Shown here in pieces: positions 47,993 through 56,763 of a stretch of 64,000 bases of DNA. The notes under the pieces were generated by a model. The model had not been told where the DNA came from. It ran no database searches and was given only the letters and a program-made list of their open reading frames with translations. How positions within the stretch are numbered: the first letter of the stretch is position 1; every line of letters starts with the position of its first letter. The position numbers and the translations under genes are program-made. The DNA is from Fibrobacterota bacterium (GTDB lineage: Bacteria; Fibrobacterota; Chitinivibrionia; Chitinivibrionales; Chitinispirillaceae). The stretch spans positions 212,041 through 276,040 of the forward strand of contig JAEWVR010000015.1 in assembly GCA_023459055.1 (NCBI GenBank). Direction: 5' to 3'.

Positions 47993-49885
47993 ATGAATAA
48001 CATATTAAAAACGGGTTCATTTATAACACTGTGTTTGTTTGTGTTTTGTACACAAGTTGACTTTAACAATCCGCTTGATCCCAAAGCTACCAATTATAAT
48101 GTTGATATGGCAAAAGATGAAGATAAAAATGGGTTAGCTGATTATTTTGAAGATGAAGATGGTGATAAAATTATTAATGGTAAAGATCCTGACTGGAAGA
48201 ATTATGTAAAAGATACGGTTCCGCCTGTGTTTTCGATGAAAGGCGGTGATGTGGTTGCAGTAAATCGCAAAACTGAGAATGTTCAGCAAAAATATAATGA
48301 GTTCAAGAGTCAGGTGAAAGCTGATGATGCCAAAGATGGTGATGTAACTAATCGGATAATCGTTAATCCGCCGGATGTATCGACACTTGTTGATGAAATA
48401 TACGATGTAGTTTTTAGTGTAACAGATATTGATAATAATGCGGATACAATTCACAGAACCTTTAGAGTGTATACGCCTGCTGAAGTTGATACTGTTGGAC
48501 CGCGTATATTCATTAGTCCTCAATTGGATACTATCCCGTACAATCTGGGTGACTCGTATAATGAACCTACAGTATCGGCTTTTGATGTTGTAGATGGTGA
48601 TGTAACAAGTAGTATCAGAAAAACCGGTGCTCCAAATATGGACAAGGCTGGTTTGTATGCAATAGAATATACAGCAACGGATAAGTCGGGCAATGCAACA
48701 AAAAGAACGATCTACATCAATGTATCTCCGGAAACTTCCAAAGACGGAACAGCTCCTGAAATTTTTCTTGAAGGCAGGGATACCATAAAGCTTGAAAATG
48801 GTGCTAAATGGAATGATCCGGGCTTTACTGCAAACGATGATAGAGACGGTGACATTACAAGCAAGGTCTCTGTTGATTCAAGTTCGATCACGGGTTCAAA
48901 CAGAACAAATGTACTTTGTAAAGTTACTTATCATGTGAAGGATAACGCAGGAAATCCTGCAAATGCATACAGATATGTACTTTTCGGCACAATTGAAGTT
49001 GATATTCCTCCAAGCTTTTATCTTGATGGTAAACTCGTATCAAAAGAAACTTCGTATTCTCTAAACCTGAAAAGCAGGACTAAAACAATAACAGCAATAG
49101 ATAAAGATGATAAGGATATTTCATCTGATATCAAACGATCGGGTGATTTCGACAGTGCAAAAACAGGTTCGTATGTGCTTACCTATTCAGTCAAGGATAA
49201 GGATTTTGTCGAGGCCACGTTGAAAGTAACGATAACAGTGGTCGATCCTAACCTGGATACTACCAAACCTGTTATTACGATAAAAGGCAGAAATCCGGAT
49301 ACTGTTAATGTTCATGAAACAAAAACATATTCAGATTCTGGTGCTACTGCTTACGATGTTGTCAATGGAAAAAAGATAACGCTTACTGTGGCGACAGAAG
49401 GCACTGTCGATCTAAAGGTGCCTGAAACGTACAAAATTACCTATACAGCAATCGATTCTGCAGGTAATGAGGCAAAAGCTGTCAGAACTGTTGTTGTCAG
49501 GGATGTTTCAGGTAATTTATTGCTGAAATATGGCGTTCCCGGTACAGCACCATTGGCAACAGTAAATCAGGAATATGCTTCTTTTAGTATCGATGGAGAT
49601 GGTCCCGCTTTTTCAGACATGAAATCCATGTCAATTAACTGGGCATACACTGAATACAATAAAGATCTATATTCGTTCTCTATTAACACAAAATCATCGC
49701 AGTATATCAATTTAATGACAACGACAAACACCTTTAAATCAAATCAGCCATCGGTGACATTTACAAGTACCGGCATAGCAGATCTTAAAGGGACGTTTTG
49801 GGTTACAGTCATTGATAAAGAAATGATATGGGTTGAAGAGTCTGGTAAATTTGCGATTGTCTGGAAACCCCTGGTAGCAGATTAA
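47993..49885 (+). CDS. Lipoprotein with DUF5011/HYR-type Ig-like repeats
   Basis: A 630-residue lipoprotein, from ATG 47993 (GAGGTGG site; a GTG three codons upstream is in frame). The lipobox is LFVFC. A short acidic Ca-binding-like linker (DKNGLADYFEDEDGDKI) is followed by at least five Ig-like domains of the DUF5011 type, each with a DxxxPxI start, a DVVDGDVTSxI motif and a YxIxYTAxDxxGNxA end. Domains of this kind serve adhesion or spacing at the cell surface. It ends before a strong terminator. Confidence 0.88.
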   Translation: MNNILKTGSFITLCLFVFCTQVDFNNPLDPKATNYNVDMAKDEDKNGLADYFEDEDGDKIINGKDPDWKNYVKDTVPPVFSMKGGDVVAVNRKTENVQQKYNEFKSQVKADDAKDGDVTNRIIVNPPDVSTLVDEIYDVVFSVTDIDNNADTIHRTFRVYTPAEVDTVGPRIFISPQLDTIPYNLGDSYNEPTVSAFDVVDGDVTSSIRKTGAPNMDKAGLYAIEYTATDKSGNATKRTIYINVSPETSKDGTAPEIFLEGRDTIKLENGAKWNDPGFTANDDRDGDITSKVSVDSSSITGSNRTNVLCKVTYHVKDNAGNPANAYRYVLFGTIEVDIPPSFYLDGKLVSKETSYSLNLKSRTKTITAIDKDDKDISSDIKRSGDFDSAKTGSYVLTYSVKDKDFVEATLKVTITVVDPNLDTTKPVITIKGRNPDTVNVHETKTYSDSGATAYDVVNGKKITLTVATEGTVDLKVPETYKITYTAIDSAGNEAKAVRTVVVRDVSGNLLLKYGVPGTAPLATVNQEYASFSIDGDGPAFSDMKSMSINWAYTEYNKDLYSFSINTKSSQYINLMTTTNTFKSNQPSVTFTSTGIADLKGTFWVTVIDKEMIWVEESGKFAIVWKPLVAD

Positions 49886-49907
49886 TGTCATATTGATAAT
49901 TGTGTAA

Positions 49908-49949
49908 CAGGGATAATCTGCAAAAAAGATTATTCCTGTTATTTTTTTT
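49908..49949 (+). terminator. Terminator of the TPR-lipoprotein pair
   Basis: CAGGGATAATCT (49908-49919) pairs with AGATTATTCCTG (49927-49938) with one G-T pair, followed by TTATTTTTTTT. It stands between the lipoprotein and the RlmM-like gene. Confidence 0.9.
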
Positions 49950-49974
49950 GACCCTTTACCATATAGTTCACTCA

Positions 49975-50973
49975 ATGAATATTTTACTTGTAAAACCGGG
50001 TGCTGAGCAATTTTCCGTTGACGAATGTACGCTACACGGCATTGATGCTGTCTCAAATATATCTGGTATTGTTACTGCCGGATCTTCTGATATCACAAGT
50101 CAAAAGCTATGCTTCCCGTTCTGGGGTATCAATAATGTCACAGAGATCGATTGTTCCGGAAATGTAAAAATTCATGATGCTATCTGCAACTGGTTTTGTG
50201 ATCAGATACGGAACACACGAATCGATACACCGTGGCCGCTTTTCTTTCTGACAAAATCAGAAAATGGTTTTACTCCTGATTTGTCACGTCAGGAACGTAT
50301 CAAAGATCTCCTTAAAAAACGTATTTCCAGAATAGCAAAACTCGCAGACTGGAATTACCCAAAAGTTGACATACCGATGGATGGACTATTTGCTGTTGAT
50401 GTAAAGGAATACAATAAAGTTTACATTTCAAGAAATGCTGTTTTTGGCGGGCAGCGGCGGATGAAAGATGATCCCCAGGCACCATCACGCTCATATCTCA
50501 AAGTTGAAGAGGCGTTTGCGATAATGGGACAGTCTCCCAAAGAAGGGGATATTGTTGCGGATCTTGGTGCTGCTCCCGGTGGATGGACATGGGCCGCACT
50601 AAAACGGGGGGCAACCGTCTATGCGATCGATAACGGTCCCCTTAAAAAAGGTCCTCTTGATCATCCAAACGTAATTCATCTTAAAACTGATGCCTACACA
50701 TGGATTCCTCCGCATCAACCGGTAGACTGGCTCTTTTGTGATATGGTAGATCATCCGTTTCAGGTTTATGAAAGAATAAAGATCTGGTTTGAACAAAAAT
50801 GGTTTAAAAATGCAGTCATAAATTTCAAGTATGGTTATTCTGATCCTGTAAAGGTTCTCGAATTACTGCACAGTAGCAGTGGCATTCTCAGGTATACTGA
50901 TTCGTTTGTATGTAAACATCTGTTCCACGATAGGGATGAGATTACGGTATGTGTGTTTGGCAGTAGTAAGTAG
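49975..50973 (+). CDS. RlmM-like rRNA 2'-O-methyltransferase
   Basis: A 332-residue methyltransferase from ATG 49975; the longer frame crosses the terminator and is rejected. APSRSYLKVEEAF, motif I VADLGAAPGGWTWAALKRGA, AIDNGP and WLFCDMVDHP match the FtsJ/RrmJ-fold enzyme RlmM, which 2'-O-methylates C2498 of 23S rRNA. The K-D-K-E set appears represented by Lys in SRSYLK, Asp in CDMV and Lys in NFKYG. An N-terminal THUMP-like part is shorter than in E. coli. No ribosome site is evident. Confidence 0.88.
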   Translation: MNILLVKPGAEQFSVDECTLHGIDAVSNISGIVTAGSSDITSQKLCFPFWGINNVTEIDCSGNVKIHDAICNWFCDQIRNTRIDTPWPLFFLTKSENGFTPDLSRQERIKDLLKKRISRIAKLADWNYPKVDIPMDGLFAVDVKEYNKVYISRNAVFGGQRRMKDDPQAPSRSYLKVEEAFAIMGQSPKEGDIVADLGAAPGGWTWAALKRGATVYAIDNGPLKKGPLDHPNVIHLKTDAYTWIPPHQPVDWLFCDMVDHPFQVYERIKIWFEQKWFKNAVINFKYGYSDPVKVLELLHSSSGILRYTDSFVCKHLFHDRDEITVCVFGSSK

Positions 50974-51061
50974 CATGTAGCAAGTAGTACGTAGAAGAAG
51001 TCAGAATCCAGTTAGCAAGCAGGCACTGGTTTTAACTACTTGCTACGTGCTACATGCTACC
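50969..51061. repeat. Imperfect inverted repeat of GTAGCAnGTAG units
   Basis: GTAGCATGTAGCAAGTAG at about 50972-50989 is answered by CTACTTGCTACGTGCTACAT at 51037-51056 across a 45-base loop. Each arm is made of short near-repeats (GTAGCA, AAGTAG). It lies between two convergent genes and may act as a transcript end. Confidence 0.6.
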
Positions 51062-52165
51062 ATTATTCAAATAGGTAATCAACAGATATCCTCCCGTTCC
51101 GAGCGCTGCTGCTGCGAGGCTTGCGAGGGTTATTTTTATCCAGCTCCATGGACGTTCCCCCTGTACTTCACCGGTACGTCCGTTAATCAGAAAACGATAG
51201 GTCTTCTCCTTAAAACGGTATGCACTGATCCAGATAGGGAGCAGAATGTGCTTAAAAGTGATATTACTATAATTTGTCGAATAAGATGAAATACGCTGAT
51301 GATCTCCGCCGATATCTCGTCGTATCAAGGATTCAATCGTTGTATTCATGACACTTTTTGCAATCCCGAAACCATCCTCAACCTTAACCTGATAACTTTC
51401 AGTTCTGAATCCGCTGAGAAACTGTTCATCATAAGTGGTCAGGTTTTGGAGATCCCATGGATCAAGCTTGTCTGCAACACGTCGTGGTAATGAGTTGCTT
51501 GCTAAAATAAGAACATCATCAAAAAAATGTGATACATGTCCTGAAACATTGTGCCATCTGATAACTGTCCGTGTTCTGCGTTCACTTTTACCGTTTACTG
51601 TTACCGTATAGGATTCTGTATGGTTTGTTCCGCGCTGGCCGGTATAGTTTGTTTCGGTATTTGAGTCGTAGGTCCAGTAAGGGATGTAAACACCATGTAA
51701 CGTATCAGCATTATCACCATAATGTTTGAGTTTATTTGGCGCAAACCACAATTTACTGAGCCATTTCTTAAACTGGTCATGGGCATTTTTTTGTGTTATT
51801 TTGAATGGCAGCAGATATTTTGGTTTCAGGATTTCTCCGGTTTGTGAATCAGTAACAACAAGCGGTGTTCCGCAAAATACACAATTGTCACTTGTAACGT
51901 GAGAATCCAGTGAAACTGTTGCACCACAGGACTTGCAATTTACAGTGTGAATAGTCTGCTTTTCTGCACTGTCAATTGTTTTTTCAGAAAGATAGTGCAG
52001 GTAGTCATTCTCGCTTACAATAGTTTTTTCAGACCCGGATACAATCTGCTGCTGTGTACCGCAATATTGACATTGCAATTGTGTCGTTCCGGGAGCATAG
52101 GTAAGATCCGCACCGCATCCGGTGCATTTATAATGACAGGTATTACTTATTTCAGTGGCTTCCAT
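51050..52165 (-). CDS. Zinc-ribbon protein with C-terminal membrane anchor
   Basis: A 371-residue protein. Two zinc ribbons at the N-terminus use CxxC pairs (CTGCGAD..CQYCG near residues 14-36 and CKSCGAT..CVFCGTP near 77-100). The central ~200 residues are beta-rich with YIPYWTYD. A single helix at 340-362 (WIKITLASLAAAALGTGGYLLI) anchors it. I know this build from proteins often labelled TFIIB-type or primosomal-like zinc ribbon, without proven function. It lies 88 bp downstream of the SPFH-GYF gene on the same strand, a pairing that suggests a joint membrane complex. Confidence 0.8.
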   Translation of the reverse strand: MEATEISNTCHYKCTGCGADLTYAPGTTQLQCQYCGTQQQIVSGSEKTIVSENDYLHYLSEKTIDSAEKQTIHTVNCKSCGATVSLDSHVTSDNCVFCGTPLVVTDSQTGEILKPKYLLPFKITQKNAHDQFKKWLSKLWFAPNKLKHYGDNADTLHGVYIPYWTYDSNTETNYTGQRGTNHTESYTVTVNGKSERRTRTVIRWHNVSGHVSHFFDDVLILASNSLPRRVADKLDPWDLQNLTTYDEQFLSGFRTESYQVKVEDGFGIAKSVMNTTIESLIRRDIGGDHQRISSYSTNYSNITFKHILLPIWISAYRFKEKTYRFLINGRTGEVQGERPWSWIKITLASLAAAALGTGGYLLITYLNNGSM

Positions 52166-52253
52166 AAAGTGAATTCTTTTGTTAATAAGCGAATCTGATA
52201 CAGTTAAAAAGTAGTCCCCTGTATACGATCACAGGGGGCTATGAATTAATAGT

Positions 52254-53375
52254 TTACACGGGAGGAAGTGGCGGTGGAACAGTTGTAAATAGAGGCGCAA
52301 TTTCCGGTACCGTATCTGCGGCTACCCATCCAGGCATACCGGTTTTCCACATGAGTGTTGTACGTTGAATCGAATTCTGAGCGATCATTGACGTAATCGT
52401 ATCGATTGAATAGGGTCCGCTTTGCTGACCATTGAGTGCAGCATAGAATTGAGCTGCAGAGGGAAGTGGTGGTGGAACTGCAGGTGGTTGTTGCTGGGAC
52501 TGTGCGTTCATCTGGTTCATAGATTGTGCAAACATGTTGGTCATAGCGCCACCAACGCCAAAACCCATACCGGCACCCATACCCATACCCATAGTGCTGT
52601 TGGAGTTGCTGGCTGCAGCTTCGATACTTTTTGCTGTTTTGAATTGTGTCAATTTGTGCATGTCAATCTTATTGAGCCGGCTGTATTCGAAGATTTCCTT
52701 CTTGAGCTCATCGGGCATTGAAACGTTCTCGATCAGGAATTTTGTAATTCTTAAGCCGATCTCTGCAAAATCGGCATTGAGTTTTTCCTGTCCAAGTGCC
52801 GAAAGCTCTTCAAGGTTGGCAGCAAATTTTTCAATCGGAAGATTTCCCTCCCCGATGGCATCGGTGAGTTTTGTAACAATCAGGCTGCGTAACTGACCAT
52901 TGATATCCTCAATGGAAAAATGTGAATTGGTTCCGGCAATCTGTGCAACGAAGTATTTTGGTTCTGTCACCTGATAAGCAAAGGTTCCGAATGCACGCAG
53001 CTCAATCATTCCGAAACGGTCATCATTAAGGATGATCGGACTTTTTGTACCCCACTTCTGATCAAGAAACTGACGTGTATTTACAAAGTAAACATCTGCC
53101 TTAAAGGGGCTGTTAAATCCATGAATCCATCCTTTGAGTGTTGACAGTATGGGCATGTTGCTTGTTTGCAGGGTGTACATTCCGGGTGAAAATGTATCTG
53201 CAATTTTTCCCTCATTCATAAATACGGCAGCCTGCGATTCGCGAACCGTAAGTTTTGCACCCATTTTGATCTCATTCTGATATCGTGGAAATCTCCAGAT
53301 AAGCGTATCCCTTGAGCTGTCCTGCCACTCAATGATATCTACAAATTCGCCCTTGATTTTGTCAATTAAACCCAT
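52254..53375 (-). CDS. SPFH domain protein with C-terminal GYF_2 domain
   Basis: A 373-residue protein. It begins MGLIDKIKGEFVDIIEWQDS and has an SPFH core (VRESQAAVFMNEGKIADTFS, FGMIELRAFGTFAYQV) as in the so-called virion core protein / YdjI type. A low-complexity Met-Gly-Ala linker near 250-285 and a Pro-rich stretch lead to a GYF_2 domain at ~310-355 (YAALNGQQSGPYSIDTI, WVAADTVPEI). GYF_2 domains bind Pro-rich or phospholipid-linked partners. GAGAGGAA precedes ATG. Probable operon with the zinc-ribbon gene. Confidence 0.9.
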   Translation of the reverse strand: MGLIDKIKGEFVDIIEWQDSSRDTLIWRFPRYQNEIKMGAKLTVRESQAAVFMNEGKIADTFSPGMYTLQTSNMPILSTLKGWIHGFNSPFKADVYFVNTRQFLDQKWGTKSPIILNDDRFGMIELRAFGTFAYQVTEPKYFVAQIAGTNSHFSIEDINGQLRSLIVTKLTDAIGEGNLPIEKFAANLEELSALGQEKLNADFAEIGLRITKFLIENVSMPDELKKEIFEYSRLNKIDMHKLTQFKTAKSIEAAASNSNSTMGMGMGAGMGFGVGGAMTNMFAQSMNQMNAQSQQQPPAVPPPLPSAAQFYAALNGQQSGPYSIDTITSMIAQNSIQRTTLMWKTGMPGWVAADTVPEIAPLFTTVPPPLPPV

Positions 53376-53584
53376 TTGATGTTCCTCTCCCGATACGTGT
53401 GTAGCATTGGTGAAAACAGGAAAATATATAAAGTAATAACCGATTGCAAAACGTTGAAAACGAAAAAGTGAGTTTAATTTGATGTCCTCTCAAAAACTGG
53501 CAGAGCGGAAGTAAATCCTGTCCGGATAAAGGACTGTCTGATGCAATTCATGATAGATATTTGTATACAATCAAAAGAATGATC

Positions 53585-53812
53585 CCTCGATCTCTTCCCC
53601 CTTGACAATCCCCAAAATTACGATCCGCAGAAATTCAAAACTGCAACACGGGAGATTTTCGCGGAATGCATTTCGAATATTATTTCGGTGTGGATGTGGA
53701 TCTGGGGGAGATGATGGGGGGATTGTATTATGGATTGGAAACGCGGAACCATCCCCGGTGGCATTGGTATTTGATATTTGGTAGGGACAAGGCATGCCTT
53801 GTCCCTACCAGG
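53585..53812 (+). repeat. Dispersed RAYT-associated repeat, copy A
   Basis: Shares CTTGACAAT, CGCAGAAATT, GCATTTCGAA, TTATTTCGGTGTGGAT-like, GGGGGA, ATGGATTGGAAACG and AACCATCCC in order with 55553-55771. Both end in TGGTAGGGACAAGG and its exact complement, forming a 32-bp perfect palindrome (53779-53810). The coding part of a transposase is absent from this copy. Confidence 0.8.
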
Positions 53813-54080
53813 AGGGGTGGATCGCAATGAACACGTGGCGGTTGAACAAATATTACCGTTGCAGCACAATTTTTAATACCACGAATGAATATTGTCACCC
53901 CTGCCTGTCAAAAACAGCCACAACATCTGAATCTTTACAAATTTAACCATAACTATCCTTGACCACTGTATAATTGAGATTTAGTTTATAAGAACCGGTT
54001 ACTATGAATTAAATGGTATCTTTCCAGGCGAAATCTTGAAGTAATGCGCCAGTGGTATATATTCTGGAATAGTACAAGTG

Positions 54081-54170
54081 CAATTGCACAACAAGCTGTT
54101 GCGCAATTAGAGAACAGTAAAAAGGCTATTGGTCAAATCAAAATTGCGAAGCAGCTTGCTACGCAATTGC
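54081..54170. repeat. Pair of related 28-bp palindromes
   Basis: CAATTGCACAACAAGCTG.. (54081-54110) and AATTGCGAAGCAGCTTGC.. (54142-54169) are each near-palindromic, and the reverse complement of the first is nearly identical to the second. They sit 31 bases apart, 130 bases before the RhuM gene. Confidence 0.65.
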
Positions 54171-54296
54171 ACATTGACATATTAAAATGTTTAAATTACT
54201 TTAATTTTGGGATACAAGTTTCCAGGATGATAAAAACCGGATTAGTGTAGAGGAATGGTTTAAACGGTTTTCACCAGAGACAAGGGTTATTGTGCT

Positions 54297-55328
54297 ATGA
54301 AGGATAGAATGCAAGATAAAAGACTAACTATTAGAAATTCAACAGCAGAATTTTTAGTATTTACCAGCCAAGCGGGAGAAGACGGGATTGAAGTCAGGGT
54401 GGAAGATGAAAATGTCTGGCTTACACAAAAACTGATTGCCAGATTATTTGATGTTAAAATCCCAACCATTAATGAACACCTGAAAAACATTTTTTCTACA
54501 AATGAATTACAAGAAAATTCAGTTATTAGGAAATTCCTAATAACAGCCGATGATGGCAAGCAATACCATACAAAACATTATAATTTAGAAGCTATTATTG
54601 CCCTCGGGTATAGAATAAATTCTGAACGGGCTATGAATTTCCGACGCTGGGCAACACAGGTTTTAAAAGATTTCACGCTTCGCGGCTATGTTCTTGATGA
54701 TGTAAGATTAAAAAATGGTGCTTATTTAAGTAAGCAGTACTTCAAGGATTTAATTCTTGAAATTCGTGATATCCGGGAAAGTGAACGAAATTTTTATCAG
54801 CAGATTACCGATATTTACGCAACGGCAATAGACTACGATTTACAGTCTCCTACAACAAAAACTTTTTTTGCAACAGTCCAGAACAAAATGCATTATGCTA
54901 CTCATGGACAAACTGCCGCAGAACTTATTGTGAATCGTGCAGATCATCAAAAAAATTATATGGGTCTTACAACATGGAAAAAAGCACCAGATGGAAAAAT
55001 ATTAAAATCTGATGTTGTTATTGCGAAAAATTATTTAAATGAAAAAGAGATAAAGTTTTTAAATCGAATTGTCACGATGTACCTCGATTATGCTGAAAAT
55101 CAGGCAGAACGCGGCATTCCTATGACAATGAGCGACTGGTCAGATAAATTGAACGCCTTCTTGAAATTTAACGATGCTGACATACTGCAAGATGCTGGAA
55201 AAATTACTGCAGAAATCGCTAAATCATTCGCAGAAAGCGAATTTGAAAAATACCGGCCTTTACAAGATCGGCTTTTTCAATCTGATTTTGACAGAGAGAT
55301 AAAAAAATATTTGGAGAAAAAAGAGTGA
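54297..55328 (+). CDS. RhuM family protein
   Basis: A 343-residue RhuM-type protein. The opening RVEDENVWLTQKLIARLFDV followed by IPTINEHLKNIFSTNELQEN and YNLEAIIALGYRINSERAMNFRRWATQVLKDF is the family signature; the C-terminal half includes TFFATVQNKMHYATHGQTAAE. RhuM was named from Salmonella pathogenicity island 3; the biochemical function is unknown, and homologues are common in mobile and defence-rich regions. A helix-turn-helix-like N-terminus suggests DNA binding (inference). The ATG at 54297 has no strong ribosome site. Downstream relics indicate a recent rearrangement. Confidence 0.9.
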   Translation: MKDRMQDKRLTIRNSTAEFLVFTSQAGEDGIEVRVEDENVWLTQKLIARLFDVKIPTINEHLKNIFSTNELQENSVIRKFLITADDGKQYHTKHYNLEAIIALGYRINSERAMNFRRWATQVLKDFTLRGYVLDDVRLKNGAYLSKQYFKDLILEIRDIRESERNFYQQITDIYATAIDYDLQSPTTKTFFATVQNKMHYATHGQTAAELIVNRADHQKNYMGLTTWKKAPDGKILKSDVVIAKNYLNEKEIKFLNRIVTMYLDYAENQAERGIPMTMSDWSDKLNAFLKFNDADILQDAGKITAEIAKSFAESEFEKYRPLQDRLFQSDFDREIKKYLEKKE

Positions 55329-55330
55329 TA

Positions 55331-55474
55331 CTTCCTTCTAATGTTAAACGTTATGCGGAAGCAGGATCATACCATTATCGCCTTGATACACAGGTTCGTA
55401 CATCTGGTTGTTATGTGGTGAAATTGGAATCAGGTGCAACCAGCAGCATGAGACTTATTCAGATTGTGAATTGA
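55331..55474 (+). pseudogene. Orphan C-terminal secretion (T9SS-like) domain fragment
   Basis: Directly after the RhuM stop, in another frame, 48 codons read LPSNVKRYAEAGSYHYRLDT, then RTSGCYVVKLESGATSSMRL and end IQIVN. The pattern xGxYxxxLDTxxxxSGxYxVxLxxGxxSxxxxIxxVx is that of the last beta-strands of a type IX secretion tail, as on the GH9 enzyme at 13435. There is no start codon or body, so it is the severed end of a secreted protein gene replaced upstream by RhuM. Confidence 0.6.
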
Positions 55475-55552
55475 TTTTTTTGATCTTGTCACCCGTCACA
55501 CTCATTCTCCTCAACTCCTTTACTCCCCGAATCACGGATTCCGAATCACGTT

Positions 55553-55771
55553 CCTTGATTTCTTCCACCTTGACAATGAAAAAAAATAGGATTCGCAGAA
55601 ATTTTAATTTGCGAAACGGAAGATATTCGCGGATTGCATTTCGAAAATTATTTTGGTGTGGATATGGATTTGGGGGAAATGATGAGGTGTTGTTTCGTGG
55701 ATTGGAAACGTTGAACCATCCCGGTGTTATTGGTATCTGGTAGGGACAAGGCATGCCTTGTCCCTACCAGG
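55553..55771 (+). repeat. Dispersed RAYT-associated repeat, copy B
   Basis: Second copy of the 53585-53812 repeat, about 80 percent alike by eye, ending in the same perfect palindrome (55738-55769). A further palindrome copy with two substitutions is at 56197-56228. Confidence 0.8.
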
Positions 55772-56093
55772 TGGCGTATCACCATCACCACAAACGGCAC
55801 CACCACCTGCGGACGCACCCATCATACCAATAAAACCATATATCCCGTCGTCCGCATCGCCCGGCACCACCCGGTTTCAAAATCCAGGAAAAAACACATT
55901 GTCATCCGTTATCGGTTCCTGCAAATCCGCATTGACAAAACACGCAAATCAATTACAATATCCATTCAAATGGCAGGATCGTTTTTATGATCATATTATT
56001 CGTGATACCAGAGCATTGTATTTTATCGATCAATATATTAACAACAACGTGACAAATTGGGAATCTGATCGGTTTAATCAGAACCGGATTTGA
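55758..56093 (+). pseudogene. REP-associated tyrosine transposase (IS200-like), C-terminal fragment
   Basis: The frame reads through the edge of the palindrome and a Pro/Ile-rich linker, then LSSVIGSCKSALTKHANQLQ, YPFKWQDRFYDHIIRDTRAL and IDQYINNNVTNWESDRFNQN to TGA 56093. This is the C-terminal half of Y1-type transposases of the RAYT group (TLSSIIGSFKSAVTK, WQxxFxDHIIR, YIxxNPxxWExDxF in usual members). The HUH motif, expected further upstream with MPNHIH, is absent, so it cannot be active. RAYTs mobilise palindromes like the one beside it. Confidence 0.8.
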
Positions 56094-56333
56094 TTTTGTT
56101 TTTTGGGTGTGTTGCCTGGATGGTTGTTATGATTATACCATGTGAATTGTGGAATGGTATGCCGTGGTATTTACGGGTTGGACAACGATCCACATCTGGT
56201 AGGGACAAGGCATGCTTTGTCCCTATCAGATGATACCGAAATAATTACATGGATCAACGATCATCGTGGCAGAGAGAACGATTTGAATTCAATTGTGAAT
56301 TATTGGATACCTGGATTGTGAATTGATTTTTTT

Positions 56334-56763
56334 ACATTGTCATTTGCCTGCCAACAGGTACTAATAATACATGTCGTTCTTTCCTGCTTCTTTTTCAAAC
56401 TTCTAACTTCAAATTTCCTCCTTCGTCTTGACACCACCAACCTCCTTGACGTACTTTAATTAAGAAGCGTAGAGTTTAGAATTTTGTTCCATTTGTACTT
56501 GATGGTATTAGGTCTGTGTGTAATTTGACTCCAGTAGACGCAGCGATTGATATTTATTAGATAATATTGGGATAATATTCTACAGGAAAGATATTGACAA
56601 ATGGCATTGCTTTAATACAAACAAAAAATATTTTGTTTCACAAAAGAATTAATGAATCTAAAACAAGATTTCTAAAATTTAGTGAATTCTCAGACCTATT
56701 AATGGCCATTAATAGGTTTTGAATTAAAGAGGCACATATCTTATTATCTAATAGAGGCAAAAT
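56334..56763. other. Intergenic region upstream of the NACHT gene
   Basis: AT-rich, with a short TCCTCCTTCG..CCTTGACACC pyrimidine-rich stretch similar to those at 17205-17265 and 55495-55575. TTAATGGCCATTAA at 56699-56712 is a perfect 14-bp palindrome about 50 bases before the NACHT start and could be an operator. No gene is supported. Confidence 0.4.

Larger units (their letters stand above)
53376..54296. other. Repeat-rich intergenic region
   Basis: No intact gene. It holds copy A of a ~225-bp repeat (about 53585-53812) ending in a perfect 32-bp palindrome (53779-53810), and two copies of a 28-bp palindrome in opposite orientation (54081-54110 and 54141-54170). A 68-codon frame at 54044-54250 is made largely of the two palindromes and is not supported. 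Confidence 0.6.
55462..56333. mobile_element. Decayed transposon-like segment between 20-bp direct repeats
   Basis: GATTGTGAATTGATTTTTTT occurs exactly at 55462-55481 and 56314-56333. Between them lie copy B of the dispersed repeat, the 32-bp palindrome (55738-55769), a transposase fragment and an imperfect third palindrome (56197-56228). The first direct repeat includes the stop codon of the secretion-tail fragment, so the repeats may derive from a duplication or recombination between similar gene ends rather than from target-site duplication. Confidence 0.5.

Noticed and set aside
49900..49974. Upstream start for the RlmM-like gene
   Set aside because: The extension lies across a strong rho-independent terminator and encodes a hydrophobic stretch absent from the family.
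54044..54250. 68-codon gene before RhuM
   Set aside because: Most of its length is the two palindromes; the apparent protein is a by-product of the repeats.
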